Below the pieces are notes generated by a model that saw nothing but the letters and a program-made list of their open reading frames with translations, was not told the origin of the DNA and made no database searches. Positions 36,740 through 49,025 of a stretch of DNA of 64,000 nucleotides are shown here, in pieces. Numbering within the stretch: position 1 is the first letter of the stretch; each line of letters starts with the position of its first letter. The stretch is from Ilex aquifolium (lineage: Eukaryota > Streptophyta > Magnoliopsida > Aquifoliales > Aquifoliaceae). The stretch spans positions 6,583,501 through 6,647,500 of the forward strand of contig OX637394.1 in the NCBI GenBank assembly GCA_951799425.1. Reading direction: 5' to 3'. A program made the translations under genes and the position numbers.

Positions 36740-38745
36740 TCAAGTGGAAGGAGGCGCAGCTGCATCAGGAGGACCACCTCCCAAAGAACCAGCTGGAGGA
36801 CAATCAAACTGCGGCACAAATTGATCAAGATCCAGATCAGGAAACTTCTCGATCGCCTGATCGACAAAGTTGAAAAAGTTATCCACAAAATCCCTAGCCG
36901 CCTCTAGCCTGGCTTTCTCAATCGTTTTGCGCTGCTCCTCAACCAAGTGATGCTCAGCAGTCAAGGCATTGTTTAGATTAGTAATCACGGCCTTAGACTC
37001 TTTCAATTGTCCCGCTAGCACTGTCTTGGCAAGGTCAGAATGGAGCAAATCGTCCACCTGGGCATCATAATCCTCCCGCGAGCGAGCTAGCTCTTCCCAA
37101 AGAGAGACCTCGAAGTTGGTACTGGCAATCAGCTGTCGAAAGACTTAAGCTCGCTGACCAAGGGTATTCTCCAGCTTGTTCTCAATGGCTAGACCCTAGT
37201 TCAGGAGCTTGGTATTCTGACAACGAACCTCCCGAAGCTCAGTCGCCCTCTGATGAGCATCATTCCTCAGGTGATAAATCTATCTCCCAAGAGTACAAAC
37301 GTGCCTCGCCGACTGAAGACAAAGAGAAAAATCACGATATTGAAAAACTGACGACAAGGAGAAATAAAGGGAAGGGCAAAACTTACCTCAAAAAACGTGT
37401 GGAGCACTTCTCGGCTCCGAGCTCGGAAAAGAAGGTCTACAGAACGCTGCAGGTCTGCCTATGGGATCAAATCCATTAGCGCACGGCTGCTCAAGCTCAC
37501 TTCTCTCTACAAACTTCCCTCAAGATCAATAACTGGGGTTGAGAGGGAGTGACCCGAGCTCGGACCCACGACTCCAACAGAAGAAGAACCTAGCCGAACT
37601 GGTCCACCCACCGGGTTAACCACAACCGTGCCCACTGTGGTTTCCCCGACACCAGTTCCCGGTTCCGCCAACTGCACTTCCCCAGCCAATATTGCAGGCT
37701 CAGACACCGGCATCCCAATAGCAATAGACGACACCTCGAGCACAGGAGTGGAGCTCAGCATCGACAAAACCTCACCAATAATGGAAGAAACCTCGGTCCC
37801 AGCACCTACACCTACGATCGGGTTTGAGCCTCCCTCCCCCAACCTAGCCCTCTTCGCCAAAGGCTCAGAACTCCTCGCTCGCCTCCTTTGACTTACATGT
37901 TCCATTATCACACTTCACTGGTTGACCAGGTATGTAGGAACTGCACAGTATAAGCAAAGAAGGGAATAAGGTTTTCTGAGCCCATTAAACGTAAGAAAGG
38001 AAAAGAGGAGAGCACCAAATACTTATGACCACTTGGCGTTGAGGCAAACTCAGGGTACATCAGCTCGATGTAATAAATGGCAAATGAGCTCGGACTTGGT
38101 TGACCCGAGCCAACTACTCGCCAGATAAAAGTGAGAGCTCGCCTACAACGACAGAGAGAAATAAATACTACTACTAGAAGAAAGAACAACAGTAAGCATC
38201 GCGAAAGCAAGCCAATAAATGAAAACTCACCTAGGTTCCTACGCTGTCCCCAAACCGTGAGAACCCTGGCCGACGCCGTAACATGGAACCCAAACTCCCA
38301 TCCATCTCCAGCAACAAAGAAGTATCTTCTCCTCCACCCTTCTGGCTCTGGGGGAAGATCAAAAATGGGAATTTCTCCCCCCCCCCCGCCCCCGCCCCCG
38401 CCGTCGCCTGGGGACGAAATGATAGAACTCAGACACTTCTTCTGAGCGAAAAAAAGTGGAGAAATTCAGCCACTGTGGCCCTAGAATTGGGAAATAGCTT
38501 TTCCTCTATCGCCATGAAAGCCAGCAAGACCGCCCAACCGGATGGGAGAAGCATGGCGGGACAAAGCTGAAGAAGTGTAAAACCCCTCAGAGGAAAGAGG
38601 AAAGTGGAAACCGAAGCCCCAACAGGAGCGGGGCTTCGAAGGATCAAACCTCGCCCCTGACGAGACTGTAAAATCGGCGTCAATCGGCATGGCGAACAAC
38701 CACCCCGGGAGGAAACTCGAAACGACTGGTGAGGTTTTGAACATC
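36740..38745 (-). other. Antisense reading-frame block 2 of the Tat element (fossil)
   Basis: Minus-strand frames include a low-complexity basic segment (37911-37507, starting MIMEHVSQRRRARSSEPLAK) and a coiled-coil-like segment (37057-36740) closing with FPDLDLDQFVPQ. The same closing motif type occurs at 39547-40134. It belongs to the 3' region of the element, not to a host gene. Confidence 0.55.
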
Positions 38746-39546
38746 TACCGCGTTAATTTCACTGGCTTCCAAATCAGGGAAAACTCACTCCATAACGTCG
38801 TAAAAAGAAGAAGGGATCCTGGCCATGGAAGCAGAAGGCAAATGGATCTTTCTAAAACACTGTGGAAGATGAGATACTATGTCTGGAAGAGGGAGTAAGA
38901 AGTTTTGGCGCCCAAAGTAAGGCCATCATTTCTCAAGAGTGGCCTATTTATAAGCTCAGCAAACGTGCACCCGTCACTTTCGCCAGGCACAGTTAATACA
39001 TGTCCTTCGCATTGAAAGAGGTGGGACACGTGGCGTCTTCGGGGCTTCTTGAACACTACTTTTGAGGAGCCATTAAACCCACTGATGGTGCACGTTCTCA
39101 ACCGAACGAAACTGTCAAGGTTGGAGTACATGAAAAGAAACTAGAAAAGTCTAAAATAACCTTTGAAAATTAAAACAAGGTTGTCTGGCGTTAGACAAGC
39201 TCGGGAAAATAAGCTATTGAAGTCAGCTCAGGTTAAGAATGGAGTTAGCCCGGATAGACCCACTATTTTTTAGGTTTACCCAACTACAACTCGGCCTCCA
39301 TAATCTACTGTCATCAGATATAACAATGACTTATGCAGCAACACGGCTCCAAATAAACATGTCTACCCATTGGCACCAACATAGGGGTGGAACAAATCGC
39401 AACACCATCATAGAGGAAAAATGTATGCCAATTCAAGTACATTACAAGTCAAGTACATTACCATTGAAAGAGGAAAAGGTAGTGCAAAAGCACGAGTCGT
39501 CAACATATTACAAAGTAAAGAAAAAGAAGCAGTTGCAAGCCAGTTT

Positions 39547-42245
39547 TTAATGAACATAACCTTCACCACCATCGACGCCTCCACCAATCGTCTCAATCTG
39601 AACATTGGGCTCCCTAGACTCAACTACCTCGACCGTAGACCCCTTCTCGGCATCAAATGTCTCAGTTTCCTCGGCCACCCCAACCTTCTTCTTCTTAAAC
39701 CTAAGCAGTGGCACGAAGGAATCTAGGTTAAGATCAGGATAGGCATCCTCAACCTGCTCCCGGAGGTTCAGAAACCCCTTCACAAAGACAGAAGCGCTTT
39801 CTTTCAGAAGCTTTGACACCTTGACCTTCAGATACACCAGTTCGGAGTCCTTAGCCGCCAGTTCGGAGTCTTTAGCTTTAAGCTCGGCTTCTTTGGTTTT
39901 TATTTGAGAGTCTTTGAGCCTGATAAGGTCTTGGTGGCGAGCGTCCATCTCATCGTAAATCCTCTTCAGCTTATTAGTCTCAGTGGACAACATCTTCACT
40001 TTCTCCTTGGCAGCCTCTTTGCCCGCCACCATGATATCGAAAGATTCCTTGGCCTTCAAGAGCTCTTGCTCATGGTGAAGTCTATCATCTTCATACAGAC
40101 AAGAGACTAGAAAGGAAAAGGAGTCAATCAACACAGGGAATAACGGGAAAAGTATTCTGGGGAAAAAATACGAGTAAAGACAGGAAGTACCTCGGCCAAG
40201 CCCTGGATAACGTGCCCAATTTTCTTCTTCATAGGAACCTGCATGGCCACCCCAAGGTCTGACGAGACCAGTTTCGGTAAAGCGGTCACGACAGCCTCAG
40301 GATCAAGAAGGAAGCCACTCCCTTGGGTCTTGGACTTGGAGGAAACAGATTTCTCTTTTTCGCCTTTCTGGGACACAGGCTGGGGGGGAACGTGAGGGAA
40401 CGCCGAAGCCCCGGGTCACCCCGCTGGAGACCCCTCGGGAGAAGATTTGATCTTAAGGAGCTCAGGGGGAACGAGGATGGGACCGCACCTTCAAGTGAGG
40501 CAAGGCCCTCACGCTTCTGCTCCGAGGAGGTAGGCACTAGCCTAGAAATCGATGCCACCTTGGATGGCGGAATTAAACCCTTCACCAACTTCCTTTTCTT
40601 CCTTGTCCGGTCGGTATCTGAAAAAATGCCATGATTAGATCTTGATCCATGGATTCAGGTTGGGAGGCAGGCAATAGCGCTATTTCTACAGTGGGGTCAA
40701 CGGACGGTCCGAGCCTGAACTTGGCAAGGTTCTCTTCAGTCGCCAGATCAAAGAAGGATTGCAACCCTAAAACCTCGGCTTTAGAGACCCTGACAGCCTC
40801 CTCTGTGTTAAGCACCGGACAGAAATCTGCGAGACGGATCAAAAGTTAGCAAAACATAAAAGCGCGAACAAAAAAGAAAGCACAGCCCATCAATTGGCCT
40901 TACTAGTATTCCTCAGAACCCCCCAAAACCTGGGGATGTCAGGAACATCGCCGAGCTCCCCTGCTAGCTCCCAGGAATCACCCCTAACAAAGAAAAATCT
41001 TGGCTTCCACCCCTTATTGGAGGAAAGGAGCCCAGAAACTAGGTTCTTCGCCTTGACCCTTTTTTATGAAATATAAAAAGCCCAAGGAAGGGGAAGACTT
41101 GAGCTGGAAGAGGGAAGAAAATTCCCGAATGGTGGGGTGAGAGTCGTTCCCAGTCAAAAACCAATGGACGAGGAATTCAATTAGAAGGCCCCAACCGTTT
41201 GGGAAAAGTCGAGCTGGACAAACGTTATAAAAACCAAGGACATTCCGAATAAAAGGGTGGACAGGGAACCAGAGACCAGCTCAGAATGCAGACTCAAACA
41301 AACAGGTCAACCCGGGAATGGAGGAATTGCACCTCTCATGTTCTTTGGGAGAATACAAGAAAATGAAATCTGAAATAATATTCCTGCCTTAGCTCCTCCA
41401 GGTCTTCGTTAGTAAGACAACTAGGAGTCGCTTCTGCACAACAAGTCAGGTCGGTTTGATCGCGACGGGTTTTCGTCCTGGGAATATAAGGCGGAACCGA
41501 CTTAGATTTTCTCTTCTTCGACTGGCCGGAGGGAATAGAAGGTAAAGTAGGAGCCCGAGCCTCTGCTAAAGGAGCCGAGGTTGAAACTTCAAGGGCGGAC
41601 CCTGAAGCCTCCCCACCAGCAGTAAGAGAACGGCCGCTGAAGGAAGCCGCAGTGCCTTCTCCGGCCTCTTCGTCGACCCACTCCTCGAATTCAGACTCAA
41701 AAGAAGAAATGACAAACTTCCCCATCAGTGGTTCGGGTCGTAAACTAGAATGTAGAGGAGGCAAATGCAAGGCACAATCCATCAAGAACAAAGGTCTCAA
41801 GCACCAGGTCCTAAAAAAGGATACCCTTAACAAGGAAGAGTGGTCTACGAATTGCGAAAGGGAAGAGAGATCGTCGGAATGACTCCTGAAATAACTAAAC
41901 CTTCAGATTAAGAAACAGAACCCAAAGCCCGACCAAAGAGGGTTGAAGGGATCTAGGACGAGCAAAAAGAAGGAGGAAAAGAAAACGTACCTAGTAGGAC
42001 GCTAGAAGCAGAAAGGAACCAGAAACGCAAAAGCCCCGAATCGCCGTAGAGCTTGGAACAAGACGCCTCAGAAGCTAAAGGAGGAGAAGATGCGAAGGGA
42101 AGAGGATTCAAAAGTACAAAGTGGGAGAGACGAAGGGATTTTTTTCGTCTTTTATATGTAGCATTTATGTCGTAACAGGCAAGGGACAGGACACGCAAGA
42201 AAAATCGTACCAAAGGCCTCACCCACAAGTGACACGTGCCCACAA
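39547..42245 (-). other. Antisense reading-frame block 3 of the Tat element (fossil)
   Basis: Minus-strand frames include a Ser/Ala/Glu-rich segment with a basic SKKRKSKSVPPYIPRTKTRR run (41833-41336) and a short frame at 40842-40582. A strong heptad-rich coiled coil at 40134-39547 (KDSQIKTKEAELKAKDSELA) closes with YPDLNLDSFVPL. It parallels block 2, so the antisense cassette appears to be present more than once. Confidence 0.6.
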
Positions 42246-42394
42246 CTGTCTCGTCACAACTGGCAAAGGATCACCCCGCACAACTCAGGTCAGAATCGGC
42301 CATCAAGCACAACCGCCGCATAGAGAAACCATGACCGGATTTTGAAAGACATTTCTAACCCCAGGTCAGAGGTAGACACCATCCTCGTGACCTA

Positions 42395-43092
42395 GGGCTG
42401 AGGGGCAACTAATAAGGATGGAATCCTGAGTATGGGCCGCCACAATTCAAGAGCCCAAAGGGAAGGGCCCAACGATACCTAAGGACCTAAAAGCCCCGGT
42501 CCAGCTCAGCCATAAGCCATTCCAAGAAGGAAGTTCAACCCAATGCCTGTCTTAAGGCCTCTTCGTCGTGCCACGTGTCCAAAGGACAAGGAGACCATTT
42601 CTGAGGTTTATAGCAGACAAGCATTCCTGGATACTGAAGAGGTTGGTGCGCGTAACCGATCAGAGACGACGAGGTTAGTGGCATCGCATGGCAGAGACGG
42701 ATGCAAAATCGATGGGGGCCCATATAATCAACATAAAGGGGAAAGGAGCCGCATGAAACCCTAGGAGTCGCCACTTGTATAAATAGAACAATGTTCCATT
42801 GCGGATGAGGGATCTCTTGCCTTGGCTTGATCAGACACTCAACACACTAAAACACTACAAAGGCCCTAAGCCTGATATACCATTGTAACCACCATAAACT
42901 CGGTTAATATACCTCCAAGGAGCAAAGAACTCCCTTCCAGTGGATGTAGCTTTAGTCTCTCGACTGAAGTGAACCACTTACATCGCGCTACTGTCTTCCT
43001 CGCAGTCTTATTCATTTTACTGTCCCACACATTCACTCTGAGGTAACAGGTTCACACAGTGGACTTGGGCCTGTATTTTCGAGAACCCATCA
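42395..43092 (+). repeat. Right LTR of the Tat element
   Basis: The right end is fixed at the CCCATCA before host DNA that matches copy 1 from about 6131. The left end is placed near a purine-rich GGGCTGAGGGG stretch and is approximate. Confidence 0.7.
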
Positions 43093-43327
43093 CACCTCAT
43101 CGTAAATAATTGGATAAATTACGTTAATACCCCATGACATTTAATTTTATTACACGGACAACCTCTTACATTTCAACAATTACAATGAGACCCCAATATT
43201 AGACGGAGTTAACAATTTTGATAAAAAGACTTTTTTGCCCCTCTTTTTAACACAAATTCAATCCCAAATTCCAAGCTCTATCCCTAACCCTAATTTTCGC
43301 TGTCATCTTTGCTCCCCAACGCCCCTT

Positions 43328-43510
<183 letters not shown>

Positions 43511-43838
43511 CAGAATTGCTGAAAATTGACGAGGTTTCAGTGGAAGTTAAAGACAAGAAGAACATTGAAGAGGGTGTGGAGGAAAAGGCCGTGGTGATAC
43601 CGCTTCTGGAGCCACAGGCGAAGACGAAAACATAGGTGGAGAATAGTTTATCCTTCGTGTCTGTGAAGATGGTGACATATGGGGTTTGTGCATAATGGTG
43701 TAAGTGGAGTGGTGGTGGCGTGCATGGTGGTGGGTGGCGGAGGCTTGCGTTTCAATGGGTTCATTGTAGTGGTGGCAGCGTGCGTTGTAGTAGGCTTATG
43801 CGTGCGTTGTAGTAGGCTTATTGTAATGGTGGCGTGTG

Positions 43839-45495
43839 CAGGGGTGGCTGAAGATAATTGGGCCCTAAATCGGTACTTTTAAATGAGGTCTTCTATGTTT
43901 AGTATTAATATTTTTTATTTAAAATTAATTTTTCTTATTTTTTGAGTTGCAAAAGTATTAATTAAGTTTTTATATTCAAGTTTTGTTACCATATTTTTTT
44001 CAATTGATAGTATCGCTAATCCAATTAATCTTTCTTGTGACATAGTCGATTTTAAGTAAGATTTTATCAATTTTAATTTGAAAAATCTTCTTTCCGCAAA
44101 AACAACTGTTATAAGAATTGTTAATAATATTCTGTAAGCAACGCATGTATTTGAAAAATAATCTAACATTTTTGTATAATTTAGTATCTCAATTGGAGTG
44201 TTTTGTTTCGTTTGTCATTTTTTTTTTAAACATGTAATTCTAAAAATAAATCTAAGCCATCAATTTTGGTAAAATTTTCGTGTTTTAAGAAATATTTGAG
44301 ATTCAAACAATATTATTTTAAATTATCATCGGTCAATGATTTTAATTTTTCTAAGTTAAATCAAAAATCAAAAATATTTTCGTACTTGAACCATTTTCTA
44401 GAGAGTTCATCCCGAGAAAAATCTAAATTATTATATCTAATTGGATCATTTTCTACTAATAAATCTCTTAATTTTGTATCAATATTTTTCCATTGACTTG
44501 GATCATAAATATTTATATGACTATAATCACTTGTTTTATTAAGATTTTGATTGTCTTCTATTTCATTATCTTTTATTTCACTATTTTCTTTTTTAGTATT
44601 TTCTATTTCAATATTTTTTATTTTATTCTCTTCTATTTCATTATCTACTTGTTCATTTTCAAAATTTTCATCTAAACTTTTTGTTACATTATTTTTGTTA
44701 TTATTAACAAATTTATCAGGAGATCCTTTTTGAGATTTTATTAGTTGGTCCATTTTTCTTTTTCTTTTTTTTTAATTTTTCGTATCCACTTGGTTGTCTT
44801 CTAGGTGCCATAGTATTAATATATTATAGCTATATAACAACCAAACAATCACAAATAAACACAAACAAATACAATATATAGTATAGTTAAACTATATAAC
44901 ACAACCTTGAAGTTAAGACATAAATTTTTTTTTCAAAAAGTAAAAAGAAAGCAAATAATACAAAAAAATTTAAAATTATGAAATAATAGAACCTTAGATA
45001 GTCTCAGATGTTGATTTTTGATTCTAAATCATGTCCTTTATGTTGCAATAGAGTCAGATGATGGATCATGGATGGTCTCAAACTCTCAAATGTTAAAATG
45101 AAGACTTGGCTATGACTTTACTGTGAGAGCATTACCGTGAGAGCACTGAGATAGAAAGAGAGAGAGAAAAGGAGTTGGCTTTTTGGTTTTGGTTTACACA
45201 GAGTGAGTTGGATTTTGGTTTATCGAGATAGAGAGAAAAATGAGTGGCAGCCTCAATTGTAATGATTTGACTTATGATTTTTTTAGTTTAATGTGACTTT
45301 TGAGTTCAATTTTCTTTTTTACTGTTAATTTTTTTTTTTTTTTTGATATTTAATATTTGAATTGGACTATGGACCTAAATAATTGATTAGGCTTATATTT
45401 TTATAAGGCCTTTTTTACACGGGCTATTTAGGGTCTTCCTTATAAATGGGGTCTAAAGCCCAAGCTTTTCTAAATATGTTGTTGGGCCGGCCCTG
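43839..45495 (-). mobile_element. hAT element with truncated transposase, inside the MULE
   Basis: The ends are CAGGGGTGGC on the left and, inverted, CAGGGCCGGCCC on the right. They are flanked by GGCGTGTG (43831-43838) and GGCGTGCA (45496-45503), a decayed 8-bp duplication. Copy 1 is unoccupied here. The remaining minus-strand coding part is the transposase N-terminus only, so it is non-autonomous. The related relic at 13150-13860 shows the family's age. Confidence 0.87.
44361..44811 (-). pseudogene. hAT transposase N-terminal fragment (ZMYM1/TTF-like type)
   Basis: The reading starts at about 44811 with MAPRRQPSGYEKLKKKKKK, the Lys-rich opening of this plant hAT group. A frame change at the A-run leads into the frame at 44753-44361 with QLIKSQKGSPDKF, an Asn/Glu/Lys-rich linker, INIYDPSQWKNIDTKLRDLL, then NNLDFSRDELSRKWF. 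The TTF-type zinc finger, DUF4371-like region and C-terminal dimerisation domain are absent. The protein cannot be active. Confidence 0.75.
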
Positions 45496-46362
45496 GGCGT
45501 GCAGTGTAGTAGAGATGTTTTGCAGTATAGTGGTAGTAGTGGCAGTGTTATGGAGGGGGAATAGGTAGTCGAAGGAAGGGGATTTTGACCAATTTTGAAT
45601 GGTGGAACCAATGGTGAAGGCCGGCAGGAGGATGATGGCTACCAGTGAAAATTAAATTATTAATTTGATAGATTATAGGTGTTGGGGTGTTTGACTAATT
45701 CTGACCAATTTTTTTTTTTTTTTTTGTAAATTCATTAATAATTACTTGAAATTGAATAATTAGTTGATTAAATAATCAATGACTTGAGAGGACATTGACA
45801 TTGTTAAATTGTAGATGAAGTATTCCAAAAAAGGAGTTTGGTGGTGTTTGACTAATTTTGACCATTTTTTTTTAAATCTATTAGTAATCAATTGAAATTA
45901 AATAATTAGTTGATTAAATAATTAATGACTTGAGTGGTTAATGACATTGGTAATTTATAGATTATTTGGAATTAAATAATAATTAAATTTAATTAGTAAC
46001 TTACTGAATTTGGTGATTTGTAGATTATTAGAAATCAACTAATAAAATTTTAAGAATTTCAAAATCATAATTCGTGTAAATCTGAATAATTATTTAAAAA
46101 TAGTAAGGTGAGACGGTATTCTTGCTTTATCACATTTAGTTAGTGGGTTAATGTATTCTTTCACTTGGTAAAAGGGTATTTTGGATATTTTTTTAAATTT
46201 TGTTAATGATGTCATCTTCTTTATATACTTGTTTTCATGTCTATCATACGAAAGTGGTGCGGCTGTCACACGTGATTAAATGTCAAGGGTCTCAATATAA
46301 TTTTTAAAACGTGATGGGGGTTTCCATGTAATAAAATCAAATATCATAGTGTAATTTATCCT

Positions 46363-46810
46363 AAACTTTTGAGCTGCAACTGGACTATGTGGCAGGTGTC
46401 CTACCTGTACGTGGCCAGGTAGTTTTATTAGCGCAAACTTGGGCCCGGCTGACATGGACCTTCCGGCCCATGGACAGCCCTAACCTGAGAGTTAAATATA
46501 GATAACTTACCACGAGCACGGCCTCTATATGTTGTTTGGTGAGATGATGGATAGCTGTTGTTGGCCCCTTGGCTAAGCCTAGCATGACATAAATGAAATC
46601 TTAATAATCGAGGTTAATGGTCGGCCTAATTCACCGTCTTGGATCTTAAAATCATAGGTTTGAATTTTGTCATCCTCCTCCCTGTAATAATGTCTAACAA
46701 AAAAAAAAAATAGTCTTGATAATCTGGTGTTAGCCTAATTGGATCAAGGTTTTCATCAAGTAGTTGGGTTGTTGTGAATGAAGTATTTAGAGCATGTCCA
46801 ACAGTGCTCT
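46363..46810. other. Copy 2 host DNA between the two MULEs
   Basis: Matches 7654-7740 and 8036-8375. The copy 1 segment of about 300 bases at 7740-8035 is absent; GACATGGACCTTCCGGCCCA and following bases stand in its place. A SINE-like relic ends at about 46710 with an A run. Confidence 0.7.
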
Positions 46811-47055
46811 CTATTTAATGGGGAAATTGGAAGGGGTATACCAAATTAGACTTAATTGTAAAAAAATACACAGAAAAAAATGTTGGGTAATTAAGTCTTT
46901 AATTTTGATACTTATTTGTATCTAAGTACATTATTTGAATTTTATTGATTTTTTTGTGACATTTTTGTCCTCCATTGATCCATGTGTATTTTCTTTGGAA
47001 AGTGGTGCATTAAACATCTCCTAATTTTATGGGAAAGTGGTGCATTAAATTCGTG

Positions 47056-47093
47056 TATATACTTGTTTGAATATATATATAAATTCAAACAAG

Positions 47094-47129
<36 letters not shown>

Positions 47130-47266
47130 TATATATATATATATTCGTACACACATATACATATATACATATATAAATTCGTGTATATGTGTGTACGAAT
47201 ATATATATATACACGAATTTATATATGTATATATATATATAGACACACACACACACATATATATAC
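47056..47266. repeat. CA/TA microsatellites and small palindromes
   Basis: AC and AT dinucleotide runs are interleaved with ATTCGTGTATA / TATACACGAAT palindromes within the second MULE. Confidence 0.85.
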
Positions 47267-47278
47267 ATATATATATAT

Positions 47279-47995
47279 GAGAACTTTAATATTCTATATT
47301 TGTATATCCTCCCTTGATTCATGCGAATTTTTTTTAGAACTTTAATATTCTATATTTATATATCCTCCCTTGATTCATGCGAATTTTGTTTGGAAAGTGA
47401 TTTTGTTTTCAAATTATATTTAATACACCTTTATTCATGCGGTTTTTTTTTTGGAAAGTAATTTTATTTTCAAATTAATTTAATATCCGAAATAGTATAA
47501 TAGTGTAACAATAACAGTGTAACAATAAAAGTGTAACAGTGTAACAATAACAGTGTAACAGTTATTGTTACACTATTACACTTTTATTGTTACACTTTGT
47601 GCATGTAGTAATAAATTCTAAACGGAGATGGACTGTTTTGAATGAAATTATGTGAAAATATATGTTTAACAAAATGTAATAGTACAATATTTTGTGTATA
47701 TAGCTTGTTACACTGTTATTGTTACACTGTTACACTGTTATTGTTACACTGTTATTGTTACACTATTACACTATTCCGGATATTAAATTAATTTGAAAAT
47801 AAAACCACTTTCCAAAAAAAAAAAAACGCATGAATCAAGATGCATTAAATATAATTTGAAAACAAAATCACTTTCCAAAAAAAATTCGCATGAATCAAGG
47901 GAGGACATACAAATATAGAATATTAAAGTTCCAAAAAAAAATTCGCATGAATCAAAAGAGGATATACAAATATAGAATATTAAAGTTCTCATATA
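47279..47995. repeat. Long inverted repeat (foldback core)
   Basis: The left arm (about 47279-47600) reads GAACTTTAATATTCTATATT, CCTTGATTCATGCGAATTTT, TTGGAAAGTGATTTTGTTTT and then GTGTAACA-type units. The right arm (about 47690-47995) carries the same in inverted order. The loop near 47600-47690 has only AT-rich DNA. RNA from either strand would form a hairpin with arms of about 300 bases. Confidence 0.88.
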
Positions 47996-48041
47996 TATAT
48001 ATATACTTGTTTGAATTTATATATATATATACATTTATATA

Positions 48042-48079
<38 letters not shown>

Positions 48080-48654
48080 TCAAGGTGCATTAAATATAAG
48101 AAATTTTGAATTGTTAATACACATGAATCAAGGTGCATTAAAGATAAGAGATTTTGAATTAAATGACCCTAAAGGGGGTATTTAAGTTTTTGTATCCATG
48201 TAGTGTATTTTTTTCTAAGACAGTTTTTAATGTGTACTTTTTGCCAAATAACTCTAATTAGGTGTACCGTGTAAAACCCGGGAAAAATTGAACTTTTTCT
48301 GAAAAAGGGCAAAATGGTAATTCTCCACCCTTATGCGTATTTGAAATAATCATGTTCTAGACTTCGGATGAGGAAACAGAGTGCGCCATTGGATTCGCAA
48401 CGCGAAATCTAGTAATCACTAGAAATTTCGTCAAATTCCGAGATAGTCGGATTTTTGCACGTCGTTCGAGGCGACTGCGTGACGAATGGCATTTTAAAGG
48501 TCCCCAAAAACATTTTTTATAAAATTTCCTTAAAATTAAGTTAAAGTTCAAATAAAATTAATTTGAACTTAATTCGAGGTATAATGAATCGTTTCGGGAC
48601 GAAAAACGGACCCGAAAGTCGAAAATATGCGGTGCGATGTGGACCACACATTTT

Positions 48655-48668
48655 TGCCTATAAATACC
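48655..48668 (+). promoter_or_regulatory. LTR TATA box
   Basis: CCTATAAATACCC lies about 390 bases into the solo LTR, the expected place for a U3 promoter, and sets its likely strand. Confidence 0.55.
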
Positions 48669-48831
48669 CTCAAAAATCAGCTTTTTGGGGAAGAAATATC
48701 TCCTCCTTTGACTGAAACCAGCCGGCCAAGCAAAGAGAGAAAAGAAAAAATTTTCTTTAGCCTTCCCGCTTCGATTCCGGGAGTTCCGTCGGTCGGAATC
48801 CGTCGATTCAAAAGGCAAAGTTCATCTACGC

Positions 48832-49025
48832 GACGAGGGCTACGCGTGGGTACCAAAAACAATAAGTTTCACCGAAGGTGAACGGGTGGGGGTGTACGAT
48901 AATCAAGATTCGAGTTGTATTTCTTTGCTCGGATTCCGTCGAGCTAGAAGGGAGAAGTGATCACGTCGACGAGGGCTACGCGTGGGTACCAAAAATGAAG
49001 ATTTTCACCGAAGGTGAAAAATCGG
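48832..49025. repeat. Short duplication within the solo LTR
   Basis: GACGAGGGCTACGCGTGGGT followed by ACCAAAAA and TTTCACCGAAGGTGAA occurs twice, about 134 bases apart. Confidence 0.85.

Larger units (their letters stand above)
27931..43092 (+). mobile_element. Ty3/gypsy LTR retrotransposon, Tat lineage (fossil)
   Basis: A large element of about 15 kb. Order: LTR-matching stretch, primer-binding site, gag, protease, reverse transcriptase, RNase H, a second (archaeal-type) RNase H, integrase, a long 3' region with a tandem array and antisense reading frames, and the right LTR. The double RNase H and the long 3' region mark the Tat lineage. The two LTR stretches differ at about ten sites over about 225 shared bases by eye. 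That suggests an insertion in the low millions of years, with wide error. The element is broken, with roughly ten or more breaks across gag-pol. Host sequence equal to 4790-6130 is missing at this place. Confidence 0.93.

Noticed and set aside
35250-42245. Host coiled-coil genes on the minus strand
   Set aside because: They lie between pol and the right LTR of the Tat element, where antisense extra frames are known for this lineage.
46942-48078. Tyr/Ile/Cys-rich reading frames
   Set aside because: They are translations of microsatellites and of the foldback arms in the second MULE.
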